DNA from: Paracoccus aminovorans
Lineage (GTDB): Bacteria; Pseudomonadota; Alphaproteobacteria; Rhodobacterales; Rhodobacteraceae
Assembly (NCBI RefSeq): GCF_001546115.1
Contig: NZ_KQ955209.1
Location: 620,810-684,809, forward strand
Reading direction: 5' to 3'
DNA length: 64,000 nt
A model generated the notes under the pieces. It did no database searches, was not told the origin of the DNA, and was given only the letters and a program-made list of their open reading frames with translations. Both the position numbers and the translations under genes were made by a program. Each line of letters starts with the position of its first letter. The first letter of the stretch is position 1. Of the stretch, positions 35,590 to 44,500 are shown piece by piece.

Positions 35590-36294
35590 ATGGAAAAGGC
35601 TCGGCGCGGCCGCGCGGCAAGGCTGAAGGCGCGTCGGATCGTGACGGCGCCCCTGCCGACCCCGGCCCGGGCGGAGGGACCGCCACCCGCGCCGGACAAG
35701 GTGCTGGTCATCGCCTGCGGCATGCTGGCGCGCGAGATCCTGGCAATCCGCCAGCAGCAGGGCCTGGCGCATCTGGTGCTGAAATGCCTGCCGGCCGAGC
35801 TGCATTTCCAGCCCCAGCGCGTCGCCGCCGCCGTGGATGCGGCGATCGACGCCGCGCGCGCCGAGGGCTATAGCCACATCTTCGTCGGCTATGCCGATTG
35901 CGGCAGCGGCGGCATGCTCGACAAGGTGCTGGCGCGGCAGGGCGTGGCGCGGCTGGAAGGGCCGCATTGCTTTGCCGTCTATCAGGGCGCCGCGGCCTTC
36001 GCCGCGGTGGCGGATGCCGATGTGACGGCCTTCTACATGACGGATTTCCTGTGCCGCCAGTTCGACGCCTTCTTCGTGCGGCCGCTGGGGCTCGACCGCC
36101 ACCCCGAGCTGGCGCGGGACTTCTTCGGCAATTACCGCAAGGTCGTCTACCTGGCGCAGACCGAGGATCCGGCGCTGGAGCGGGTGGCGCGCGATGCCGC
36201 CGCCATGCTGGGCCTGGCCTATGAAAGACGCCTGACGCGCTATGGCGACCTGGCCCCGGCGCTGCAAGCTGCGGCATTGCGCCGCGGGGGGTAG
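35590..36294 (+). CDS. DUF1638 family protein
   Basis: A 234-residue protein with the DUF1638 pattern: VLVIACGMLAREILAIR, LPAELHFQP, IFVGYADCGSGGML, CFAVYQGA, TAFYMTDFLCRQFD. A basic, Pro-rich N-terminal extension of about 35 residues precedes the domain. DUF1638 genes recur beside corrinoid methyltransferases, so a supporting role is likely; a cobalamin or metal function is only a guess. It lies 27 bp after the corrinoid gene. Confidence 0.85.
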   Translation: MEKARRGRAARLKARRIVTAPLPTPARAEGPPPAPDKVLVIACGMLAREILAIRQQQGLAHLVLKCLPAELHFQPQRVAAAVDAAIDAARAEGYSHIFVGYADCGSGGMLDKVLARQGVARLEGPHCFAVYQGAAAFAAVADADVTAFYMTDFLCRQFDAFFVRPLGLDRHPELARDFFGNYRKVVYLAQTEDPALERVARDAAAMLGLAYERRLTRYGDLAPALQAAALRRGG

Positions 36295-36477
36295 GGCGTC
36301 GCTTTTGAAGCGGTCACCGTCGCGGGCCGGACAGTGGGCAGCTGCCGGTTCGGCGATGCTCGCCCCAAGGAAGGGGAGATTCATCCCCAAATGCCAAGGC
36401 CGCCCGGCAAGGCGGCCTCGGCGCCCAGGCTTTCGCGCGGAACCCGCAGGTGTTCCTTGACCCAGGCAGGAAAAAGC

Positions 36478-37062
36478 ATGTCCGACCAGACCCATCGTGC
36501 AATGATCCCGGCGGCAGGCCAGGGCCGGGCGCCGCAAGCGAAGGCGCCGAGGCCCGGGGGTCCGGCGCAGGTCGCGCGGCCCGGGCGCGGCTATGCGGTC
36601 AGGCTGTGGTCGGTGCGCCATGCCCGCGCGCTGGAGTGGTTCTATCGCCGGTTCGCCCGAACCGTCCTGCTGCTGCATCCGCTGTGGTCGGCGCTGGGCT
36701 ACGGCCGGGTCGAAAAGCCGATGCGCTTCGTCGAACGCCGGGTCAAGGGCTTCATGTTCGACTGCCGGATGTGCGGGCAATGCGTGCTGTCCTCAACCGG
36801 CATGTCCTGCCCGATGAACTGCCCCAAGCAGCTGCGCAACGGCCCCTGCGGCGGCGTGCGCGCCAACGGGCATTGCGAGGTCAGGCCAGACATGCCCTGC
36901 GTCTGGGTCAAGGCCTGGGAGGGTTCGCGCCGCATGGTGCAGGGCGACGCCATCCTGACGGTGCAGAAGCCGGTGGACCGGACGCTGGCCGGAACCTCGT
37001 CCTGGCTGCGCGTGACCGCCCAGGCCGCCGCCGAACGCGACCACCGGAAGGATGCCGCATGA
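36478..37062 (+). CDS. Methylenetetrahydrofolate reductase C-terminal-domain protein (MetV-like)
   Basis: A 194-residue protein with a cysteine-rich core: FDCRMCGQCVLSSTGMSCPM, NCPKQLRNGPCGG and HCEVRPDMPCVWV. This is the MTHFR C-terminal-type Zn/Fe-S domain found as MetV in acetogen MetVF complexes. An N-terminal amphipathic stretch (about 45-75) is extra. It overlaps the metF-like gene by 4 bp (ATGA), indicating a stoichiometric complex. It should help link methyl-tetrahydrofolate oxidation to an electron acceptor. Confidence 0.85.
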   Translation: MSDQTHRAMIPAAGQGRAPQAKAPRPGGPAQVARPGRGYAVRLWSVRHARALEWFYRRFARTVLLLHPLWSALGYGRVEKPMRFVERRVKGFMFDCRMCGQCVLSSTGMSCPMNCPKQLRNGPCGGVRANGHCEVRPDMPCVWVKAWEGSRRMVQGDAILTVQKPVDRTLAGTSSWLRVTAQAAAERDHRKDAA

Positions 37063-38171
37063 GCCCGCACCATGACGAGAACCCCGCCGGCGCGCATCTG
37101 CCGCTGGAACCGCTTCCCGGCCATGCCTCGCGCGGGCGGCTGGAGCGGGTGCTGCGCCGCGGCGAATTCGCCGTCACCACCGAGCTGAACCCGCCCGACA
37201 GCGCCGACCCCGAGGATGTCTATGAACGCGCCGCCGTCTTCGACGGCTGGGTGGACGGGATCAATGCCGTGGATGCCTCGGGGGCGAATTGCCATATGTC
37301 CTCGGTCGGGATCTGCGCGCTGCTGACCCGCATGGGCTATGCGCCGATCTATCAGATTTCCTGCCGCGACCGGAACCGCATCGCCATCCAGGGCGACGTG
37401 CTGGGCGCGGCGGCCATGGGGGTGCAGAACGTGCTGTGCCTGACCGGCGACGGCGTGCAGGCCGGCGACCAGCCGGGCGCGAAGCCGGTCTTCGACCTCG
37501 ACTGCATGTCGCTGATGGAAACGATCCGCACCATGCGCGACCAGGGCCGGTTCCTGTCGGGCCGCAAGCTGACCACGCCGCCCGCAATGTTCATGGGCGC
37601 GGCGATCAACCCCTTCGCGCCGCCCTACGACTTCCGGCCGCTGCGGCTGGCCAAGAAGATCGCCGCCGGAGCGCAATTCGTGCAAAGCCAGTATTGCTTC
37701 GACGTGCCGATGTTCCGCGACTACATGACCCGGGTCCGCGACTTGGGCCTGCACGAGCAGTGCTTCATCATGTGCGGGGTCGGGCCGCTGACCTCGGCCC
37801 GGACCGCGCGCTGGATGCGGGCCAACGTGCCGGGGGTGCATATTCCCGACGCGGTGATCGCCCGGCTGGAAGGCGCCGCCGACCAGAAGCGCGAGGGCAA
37901 GCGGCTCTGCATCGACATCATCGACGAGGTGAAGGAGATCGCGGGCGTCGCCGGCATCCATGTCATGGCCTATCGGCAAGAGGAATACGTGGCCGAGATC
38001 GTCCACGATTCGGGCGTGCTGAAGGGCCGGCGCCCGTGGCGCCCCGAGCCCAGGGCCGACGATGCGCTGGTCGCCGGCCGGCTGGACCACATCCTGCACG
38101 ACAACCGCGTTGAAACGCCGCAGCAGATCCTGACGGAGGCGCAAGCGGCGCCGCATCCCGCCACAACCTGA
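37059..38171 (+). CDS. Methylenetetrahydrofolate reductase (MetF-like)
   Basis: A 370-residue FAD-dependent TIM-barrel enzyme. Motifs: TTELNPPDSADPEDVYERA, YQISCRDRNRIAIQGDVLGA, NVLCLTGDG, GAAINPF and GAQFVQSQYCFDV. In this module it should run in the oxidative direction, converting methyl-THF to methylene-THF, with the MetV-like partner. It differs from housekeeping MetF by the attached MetV gene and the longer N- and C-termini. The start is within the overlap with the upstream gene. Confidence 0.9.
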   Translation: MSPHHDENPAGAHLPLEPLPGHASRGRLERVLRRGEFAVTTELNPPDSADPEDVYERAAVFDGWVDGINAVDASGANCHMSSVGICALLTRMGYAPIYQISCRDRNRIAIQGDVLGAAAMGVQNVLCLTGDGVQAGDQPGAKPVFDLDCMSLMETIRTMRDQGRFLSGRKLTTPPAMFMGAAINPFAPPYDFRPLRLAKKIAAGAQFVQSQYCFDVPMFRDYMTRVRDLGLHEQCFIMCGVGPLTSARTARWMRANVPGVHIPDAVIARLEGAADQKREGKRLCIDIIDEVKEIAGVAGIHVMAYRQEEYVAEIVHDSGVLKGRRPWRPEPRADDALVAGRLDHILHDNRVETPQQILTEAQAAPHPATT

Positions 38172-38202
38172 CGCAACCACCCATTCCGAAAAGGAAACAC
38201 CC

Positions 38203-39153
38203 ATGACCCGCACCATCGTCGCCTCGGAGACCCGGGAAATCGCCATCGGCTTCGACCAGCCCTTCTGCGTCATCGGCGAGCGCATCAACCCCACCGGCCG
38301 CAAGAAGCTGGCGGCCGAGATGGTCGAGGGCAATTTCGACACCGTGCGCCGGGATGCGCTGGAGCAGGTGGCCGCGGGCGCGACCATGCTGGACATCAAC
38401 GCGGGCGTCACCGCCGTCGATCCCAACGCCACCGAGCCGGGGCTGATGGTGCAGACGCTGCAGATCGTGCAAGAGCTGGTGGACGTCCCGCTGGCCATCG
38501 ATTCCTCGGTCACTGCCGCCATCGAGGCCGGGCTGAAGGTCGCGCGCGGCCGCCCGCTCATCAACTCGGTCACCGGCGAGGAGGACAAGCTGGAGGCGAT
38601 CCTGCCTCTGGCGCGCAAGTACGACGTGCCGGTGGTCGCGATCTCGAACGACGAGACCGGGATTTCCATGGACCCCGACGTGCGTTTCGAGGTCGCGAGG
38701 AAGATCGTCCAGCGCGCCATGGACCACGGCATCCGCCCCGAGGACGTGGTGGTCGATCCGCTGGTGATGCCGATCGGCGCGCTGGGGGACGCCGGTTTGC
38801 AGGTCTTCGCCCTGCTGCGCCGGCTGCGCGAGGAGCTGAAGGTGAACACGACCTGCGGCCTCTCGAACATCTCCTTCGGCTTGCCGCATCGCCACGGCAT
38901 CAACGCGGGCTTCATCCCGATGGTGATCGGCGCCGGCATGACCAGCGCCATCATGAACCCGTGCCGCCCGCAGGAGATGGAGGCGGTGCGCGCCGCCAAT
39001 GTGCTGGCCGGCGTGGACAAGGACTGCGGCACCTGGATCCGCACCTACAAGGACTTCCGGTCCGGCGAACATGCCGCGCCCACCGCGGTTCCGGTGGAGG
39101 GCGGGGCACGGCGGCGCGGTGGCCGGGCGGCGCGGCTCGGCGCGCCCGCCTGA
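38203..39153 (+). CDS. Methyl-corrinoid:tetrahydrofolate methyltransferase (MtgA-type)
   Basis: A 316-residue pterin-binding TIM barrel of the dihydropteroate-synthase-like/MtgA family. The pterin motif is CVIGERINPTGRKK at the start, then ATMLDINAGV, PLAIDSS, LINSVTGEE, VVAISNDETG and GLSNISFGLP. It transfers the methyl group from the corrinoid protein to THF. It has a clean SD (AAAAGGAAA) and a 31-bp gap after metF. It ends 4 bp before the reactivase gene. Confidence 0.92.
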   Translation: MTRTIVASETREIAIGFDQPFCVIGERINPTGRKKLAAEMVEGNFDTVRRDALEQVAAGATMLDINAGVTAVDPNATEPGLMVQTLQIVQELVDVPLAIDSSVTAAIEAGLKVARGRPLINSVTGEEDKLEAILPLARKYDVPVVAISNDETGISMDPDVRFEVARKIVQRAMDHGIRPEDVVVDPLVMPIGALGDAGLQVFALLRRLREELKVNTTCGLSNISFGLPHRHGINAGFIPMVIGAGMTSAIMNPCRPQEMEAVRAANVLAGVDKDCGTWIRTYKDFRSGEHAAPTAVPVEGGARRRGGRAARLGAPA

Positions 39154-39157
39154 CGCC

Positions 39158-41215
39158 ATGGCCTCTGACCCGAAAGACCCGCTGGTCCTGTTCATGCCCT
39201 CGGGCAAGCGCGGGCGCTTTCCGGTCGGGACCAGCCTGCTCGACGCCGCGCGCCAGCTTGGCGTGCATGTCGAAAGCGTCTGCGGCGGCCGCGCCACCTG
39301 CGGCCGCTGCCAGGTCGCGGTGCAGGAGGGCAGCTTCGCCAAGTTCGGCATCACCTCGTCCAGCGACCACGTCTCGGCCCCGGGCGGCAAGGAGGACCGC
39401 TATGACCGTCTGCGCGGCCTGCCCGCGGGCCGGCGCCTGGCCTGTTCCGCCGCCATTCTCGGCGACCTGGTGGTGGACGTGCCGCAGGACACGACCGTCA
39501 ATGCCCAGGTGGTCCGCAAAGCCGCCAGCGACCGCGTCATCGCGCGCGACCCGGCGGTGCGGCTGTGCTATGTCGAGGTGGACCCGCCCGACATGCACCA
39601 GCCGCTGGGCGACCTCGACCGGCTGAAGGCGGTGCTGGTGCGCGACTGGGGTATCCACGACCCGGCCGTGCCGCTGCGGCTGCTGCCGCAGGTGCAGACG
39701 ATCCTGCGCCGGGAAAACTGGGGGGTCACCGTCGCCGTCCATCACGACGCGGACGGCACGCGCCCCGAAATCCTCGCGCTCTGGCCCGGCCTGCACAACC
39801 AGGCCTATGGCATCGCCTGCGACATCGGCTCGACCACCATCGCGCTGCATCTGATGTCGCTGCTCTCGGGCCGGGTGCTGGCCTCGGCCGGTGCCCCGAA
39901 CCCGCAGATCCGCTTCGGCGAGGACCTGATGAGCCGGGTGTCCTATGTGATGATGAATCCCGAAGGGCGCGAGGCGATGACCCGAGCCGTGCGCGAGGCG
40001 GTGAACGGGCTGATCGCGAAGGTCTGTGCCGAGGGCGACGTGGCGGCCGACGACATCCTGGATGCGGTCTTCGTCGCCAATCCGATCATGCATCACCTGT
40101 TTCTGGGCATCGACCCGACCGAGCTGGGCCAGGCGCCCTTCGCCCTGGCCGTGTCGGGCGCGGTGCAGACCACCATGGCCGAGCTGGGGCTTTCCGGCAA
40201 TGCCGGCGCGCGCGCCTATCTGCTGCCCTGCATCGCTGGCCATGTCGGCGCCGATGCCGCCGCGGCCACGCTGGCCGAAGACCCGCACCGCCAGGACCGC
40301 ATGATGCTGCTGGTCGATATCGGCACCAATGCCGAGATCGTGCTGGGCAATGCCGCCCGCACCGTCGCGGCTTCCTCGCCCACCGGCCCGGCCTTCGAGG
40401 GCGCCGAGATCTCTTGCGGCCAGCGTGCCGCCCCCGGCGCCATCGAGCGGGTGCGCATCGACCCCGATACGCTGGAGCCGCGCTTTCGCATCATCGGCTC
40501 GGAATTATGGTCGGACGCGCCGGGCTTTGCCGCGGAGGCCAACCGGCTGGGCGTCACCGGCCTCTGCGGCTCGGCCATCATCGAGGTCGTGGCCGAGATG
40601 TATCTGTCGGGCATCGTGACCGGGGACGGCGTCATCAGCGGCGCGCAGGCGGCGCGCAGCCCGCGGATCATCCCGAACGGGCGCACGTTTTCCTATCTGC
40701 TGCACGACGGTCAGCCGCGCATCGCCGTGACGCAGAACGACCTGCGCGCGGTCCAACTGGCCAAGGCCGCGCTTTACGCCGGCATCAGGCTGCTGATGGA
40801 AAAGCAGGGCGTGGCGGCGGTGGACACGATCCGGCTGGCCGGCGCCTTCGGCTCGTTCATCGACCCGAAATATGCCATGGTGCTGGGCCTGATCCCCGAT
40901 TGCGACCTGGCCGAGGTCCGGGCCGTGGGCAATGCCGCCGGAACCGGCGCGATGATGGCGTTGCTGAACCGCGGCCACCGGCGCGAGATCGAGCAGGTGG
41001 TGCAGCGCATCGAGAAGATCGAGACCGCGCTCGAGCCGCATTTCCAGCAGCTTTTCGTCGATGCCATGGGCCTGCCCCACAAGGTTGACGCCTTTCCGCA
41101 CCTGGCGCGCGAGGTAGCCCTGCCACCGCGCGGCGATCCCGGCGGCGGCGCGCCCGGGGACAGCCCGCGCCGGCGGCGCGAGAACCGCGTGACCCGTCGC
41201 CGCGATCAAGCCTGA
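39158..41215 (+). CDS. Corrinoid activation/regeneration ATPase (RACo type, DUF4445)
   Basis: A 685-residue reductive activator of corrinoid proteins. The N-terminal plant-type [2Fe-2S] domain has Cys42, Cys48, Cys51 and Cys96 (CGGRATCGRCQV...LACSAA), so it is RACo-like rather than the RamA type with a C-terminal 4Fe-4S domain. The ASKHA ATPase follows: IACDIGSTTIALHL near 223, VDIGTNAEIVLG near 387 and GAFGSFIDPKYA near 565. It restores Co(I) after accidental oxidation. The start at 39158 sits 4 bp after the previous stop. Confidence 0.93.
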   Translation: MASDPKDPLVLFMPSGKRGRFPVGTSLLDAARQLGVHVESVCGGRATCGRCQVAVQEGSFAKFGITSSSDHVSAPGGKEDRYDRLRGLPAGRRLACSAAILGDLVVDVPQDTTVNAQVVRKAASDRVIARDPAVRLCYVEVDPPDMHQPLGDLDRLKAVLVRDWGIHDPAVPLRLLPQVQTILRRENWGVTVAVHHDADGTRPEILALWPGLHNQAYGIACDIGSTTIALHLMSLLSGRVLASAGAPNPQIRFGEDLMSRVSYVMMNPEGREAMTRAVREAVNGLIAKVCAEGDVAADDILDAVFVANPIMHHLFLGIDPTELGQAPFALAVSGAVQTTMAELGLSGNAGARAYLLPCIAGHVGADAAAATLAEDPHRQDRMMLLVDIGTNAEIVLGNAARTVAASSPTGPAFEGAEISCGQRAAPGAIERVRIDPDTLEPRFRIIGSELWSDAPGFAAEANRLGVTGLCGSAIIEVVAEMYLSGIVTGDGVISGAQAARSPRIIPNGRTFSYLLHDGQPRIAVTQNDLRAVQLAKAALYAGIRLLMEKQGVAAVDTIRLAGAFGSFIDPKYAMVLGLIPDCDLAEVRAVGNAAGTGAMMALLNRGHRREIEQVVQRIEKIETALEPHFQQLFVDAMGLPHKVDAFPHLAREVALPPRGDPGGGAPGDSPRRRRENRVTRRRDQA

Positions 41216-41523
41216 GGCGCGGCCTGTCTCTTGGGCTGGCCTCTTGCGCGGGTCCACGGGCTTCTTCCGGTACCGAAGGACCTGGGCGATGCCGCACCAA
41301 CCCGATGCTGGCGCCGCTGGTGCTGGGCGGCTTCGACGTCGGTTCAGCTTCCGGGGGACGGACGCCGCGGTGGCGCTGCACGCGCTGGGCGCCCAATGGT
41401 CGGAGTTAGAACTCCCGGGGCGTTCCAAAAAAATCATCAGCATTAGGGATTTATTCATCGGTCCTCTGCCAAAACGACCCTGCTGCCGAGGCTTGGGGCG
41501 GGCGACGATCGGGCCCGATTCAT
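41216..41523. other. Intergenic region before the DUF11 gene
   Basis: No convincing gene is seen in these 308 bases. The final 100 bases are less GC-rich (CCAAAAAAATCATCAGCATTA near 41426) and probably hold the promoter of the giant DUF11 gene. The SD for that gene is weak. Confidence 0.4.
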
Positions 41524-44500
41524 ATGTTCAGAATCTTCACTCATCACGGGTTGCCCTTTCATCGGGCGCTTTTGCGCCATCTGGCTTCGATCCTGCTGGG
41601 TTGCTGGCTGCTGGCATTCCAATCCCAGGCCGCGGTCGCGCAGTCCGTGGATTGGGTCGTCAATATCGACGATTCGGGATCTGATCCTTCGCCGGCCGGC
41701 GGGCTTGTCGACTACACGATCCGCATCGCGAATGATGGCCTGAGCCCGGCCCCGGCGACCACGCTTGGCCTTGATGTCCCAAGCGGCACGGTGCTGGAGG
41801 CGACGACCGGCGCGATCGCTGGCTGCGCGCCGCTGCCGGCCGCGGGCCCGCAGAGGGTGTCCTGCCTGGTGCCGGCGCTGGCCGCGGATGCCCATGCGGG
41901 CCTTACCGCGCAGCTGCGGACCTCGACGCAGGGGACGATCGGCTTCACCGCCTCGGTTCCGACCAGCATGGCCGGGGCTGTCGACAGCCAGCCCGGCAAC
42001 AACGCGGTTACCGAGAATACCAGCCTGACCGCCGGCGCCGACATGGCGCTGACGCTGAGCGGACCCGACAATGCCCCGTCGGGCGCGGTCGTGATCTACA
42101 GTTTCGTCGCCAGGAACAATGGCCCCGATCCGGTCGGCAACCTGACGCTCGGCTTTGCCGTCCCTGCCGGGCTGGCGAATATCGTGCCGCCGCCCTCGGC
42201 GGGCTGCACGCTGGCGGCGGGCACCTATAGCTGCCCCATTGCCGGGCCGGTCGCGGCCGGCATGACGGTGACGTGCAGCTTCCAGGCGCAGGTTGTGCGG
42301 GCCTCCGGCCTGACCGTCACGCCGGCGGCCAGCATCGGCGGCGGCTCGGTCCCCGATCCCGTCCCGGCCAACAACAGCATCCAGAAGACCACCGGGATCG
42401 CGCCGGGCAGCGATCTGTCCATCAGCAAGTCGCGCGCGCCCGGCGGCGTCATCCTGATGGGCCAGCAGGTCACCTTTACACTGACGCCGCGCTATTCCGG
42501 CGACAGCCCGCAAGGCATCACCGTGACCGACACGCTGCCTGCACACTACAGCCTGGTATCCTACAACGCGCCGGGCTGGAACGTGACCACCTCGGGCCAG
42601 ACGGTGACGGCAACGCGGGCCGCCGGCAGCGGGACGGGGGCGAACCTGGCCCTTGGCCCGATCACCATCGTGGCGCGGGCGGATGCGGCGGGCAATGTCA
42701 GCAACACGGCGCAGATCGTCTCGGCCGCGCCGGAGGATCCCAACCCGGCCAACAACGGCGCCAGCGACGGCGGCGTGACCATCCAGGCGCCGCAGGTCGA
42801 TCTGCGCGCGAACAAGAGCGGCCCTTCGCCGGCGCTCTATGTCGTGGGCCAGAGCTATAACTTCACCATCAGCACCAGCAATATCGGCAACGCGGCCTTC
42901 GTGGGCAGGCTGCGCATGACGGACCAGCTTCCCGCCGGGCTGCGGGTGACGCATGCGGCGCCGAACGGCTGGAGCTGCACCGCCCTGCCGGTGACGGGGC
43001 CGGCGCCTCTGAGCTGCCAGCGGGACTATTCCTCTGCCGCGCCGCTGGGCGTGAACGGGACCACGCCGGCCGTCACGCTGACGGCAGAGGTGACGCAGGC
43101 CGGGGCGCAGCCGAACGGCCTGACGGTCGGTTCACCCGATCTGCCGGATGAGCCGAACACCGGCAACAACAGCACCACCTATGCCGGCACTGCCGTGCTT
43201 GCGGCCAACAGCGCCGACCTGCGGGTGATCAAGACGGCGAACCTGGCCGCGGTTGCTTCGGGCGATCCGATCCTGTTCACCGTCGAGATCGTCAATGACG
43301 GTCCCGCCACCGCCACCGGGGTCACGGTCACGGATGCGCTGACCGGGCTTCTCAACAGCAACGTGGGGCCGAACCACGGCTTTGCGGGCTATGCGGCGCT
43401 GCCGGGCAGCGCGTCGGCCCCGTCCTGCTCGACCGGCTCCAACGGATCGGGCCGCACCGCCAGTTGCACCATCGCGACCCTGCCGGTCTGCACGGCGGGC
43501 AGCGATTGCCCGCGCATCATCTTTACCGTCAGACCCGGAGGCAATGCGGGGGCGCGCACGAACACGGCCAGCGCCCTCTCGGCCGGCACGCCCGATCCGG
43601 TGCCCGGCAACAATTCCGGCAGCACCGGCTATGCCGTCACCGCGCGGGCGGATGTGTCTGTCAGCATGACCGCCGCTCCGGCGACGCCCGCGGTGGGCCA
43701 GCCCTTCGACTATGAGATCGCCGCGCGCAACCTGAACAGCGGGCTCTCGCAGGCCGAGAACGTGACCATCACCGATACGCTGCCCGCCGGGCTGACCTTC
43801 ATCTCGGCCACGCCTGCCAGCGGAAGCTGCGCGGTCAAGCCGGCGGCGAACACGGCCGTCGGGCCTGGCAACGATACGGTCAGCTGCAACCTGGGCACGA
43901 TCCCGGTCAATGCGCAGCGCACCGTCACCATCCGCATGCGGCCCGACCTGGGCGCGCAGGGCGGATCGGTGTCCAATACCGTCAGCGTCGCGACCAGCAG
44001 CCCGGAAACCGAGACCGGCAACAACAGCTTCTCGCTGAACACGACCATTGCCGATCCGCAGATCAACCTGCTGGTCAATATGACCGACAGCGTCGATCCG
44101 CTGCCGGTGGGCAACGACACGGTCTATCGCATCACGGTGACCAATTCCGGGCCCTTGGCCGCGACCAGCGTCGCGGTGACGAACGACCTGCCGGGCGCGC
44201 TTGCCTATGCCGGCCATGACCTGCCCGGTGACGGCACGTGCGGCACGGTGCCCGCGGCGGGCGTTCCGGGCGGGCAGCTGGCCTGCAGCTTTCCGCTGCT
44301 GGCGGCGGGCGACAGCCGGGTGATCGAGGTGACGGCGCGCGGCTTGGCGAAGGGCGTGGCGCTGAACCGGGTCGAAGTGGCATCAGCCGAAACCCGGGCC
44401 GGATTCGAGGCGAACCTTCTGGACAATGTCGCGACCCAGCCGACCACGCTGCGCACCCGTGCGGATGTCGAGATGGTGTCGAACACCTCGGATCCCGCCA

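Noticed and set aside
41455..42954. Long open frame antisense to the DUF11 gene
   Set aside because: It is a GC-rich shadow of the repeat gene with no domain and an amino-acid mix typical of antisense frames.
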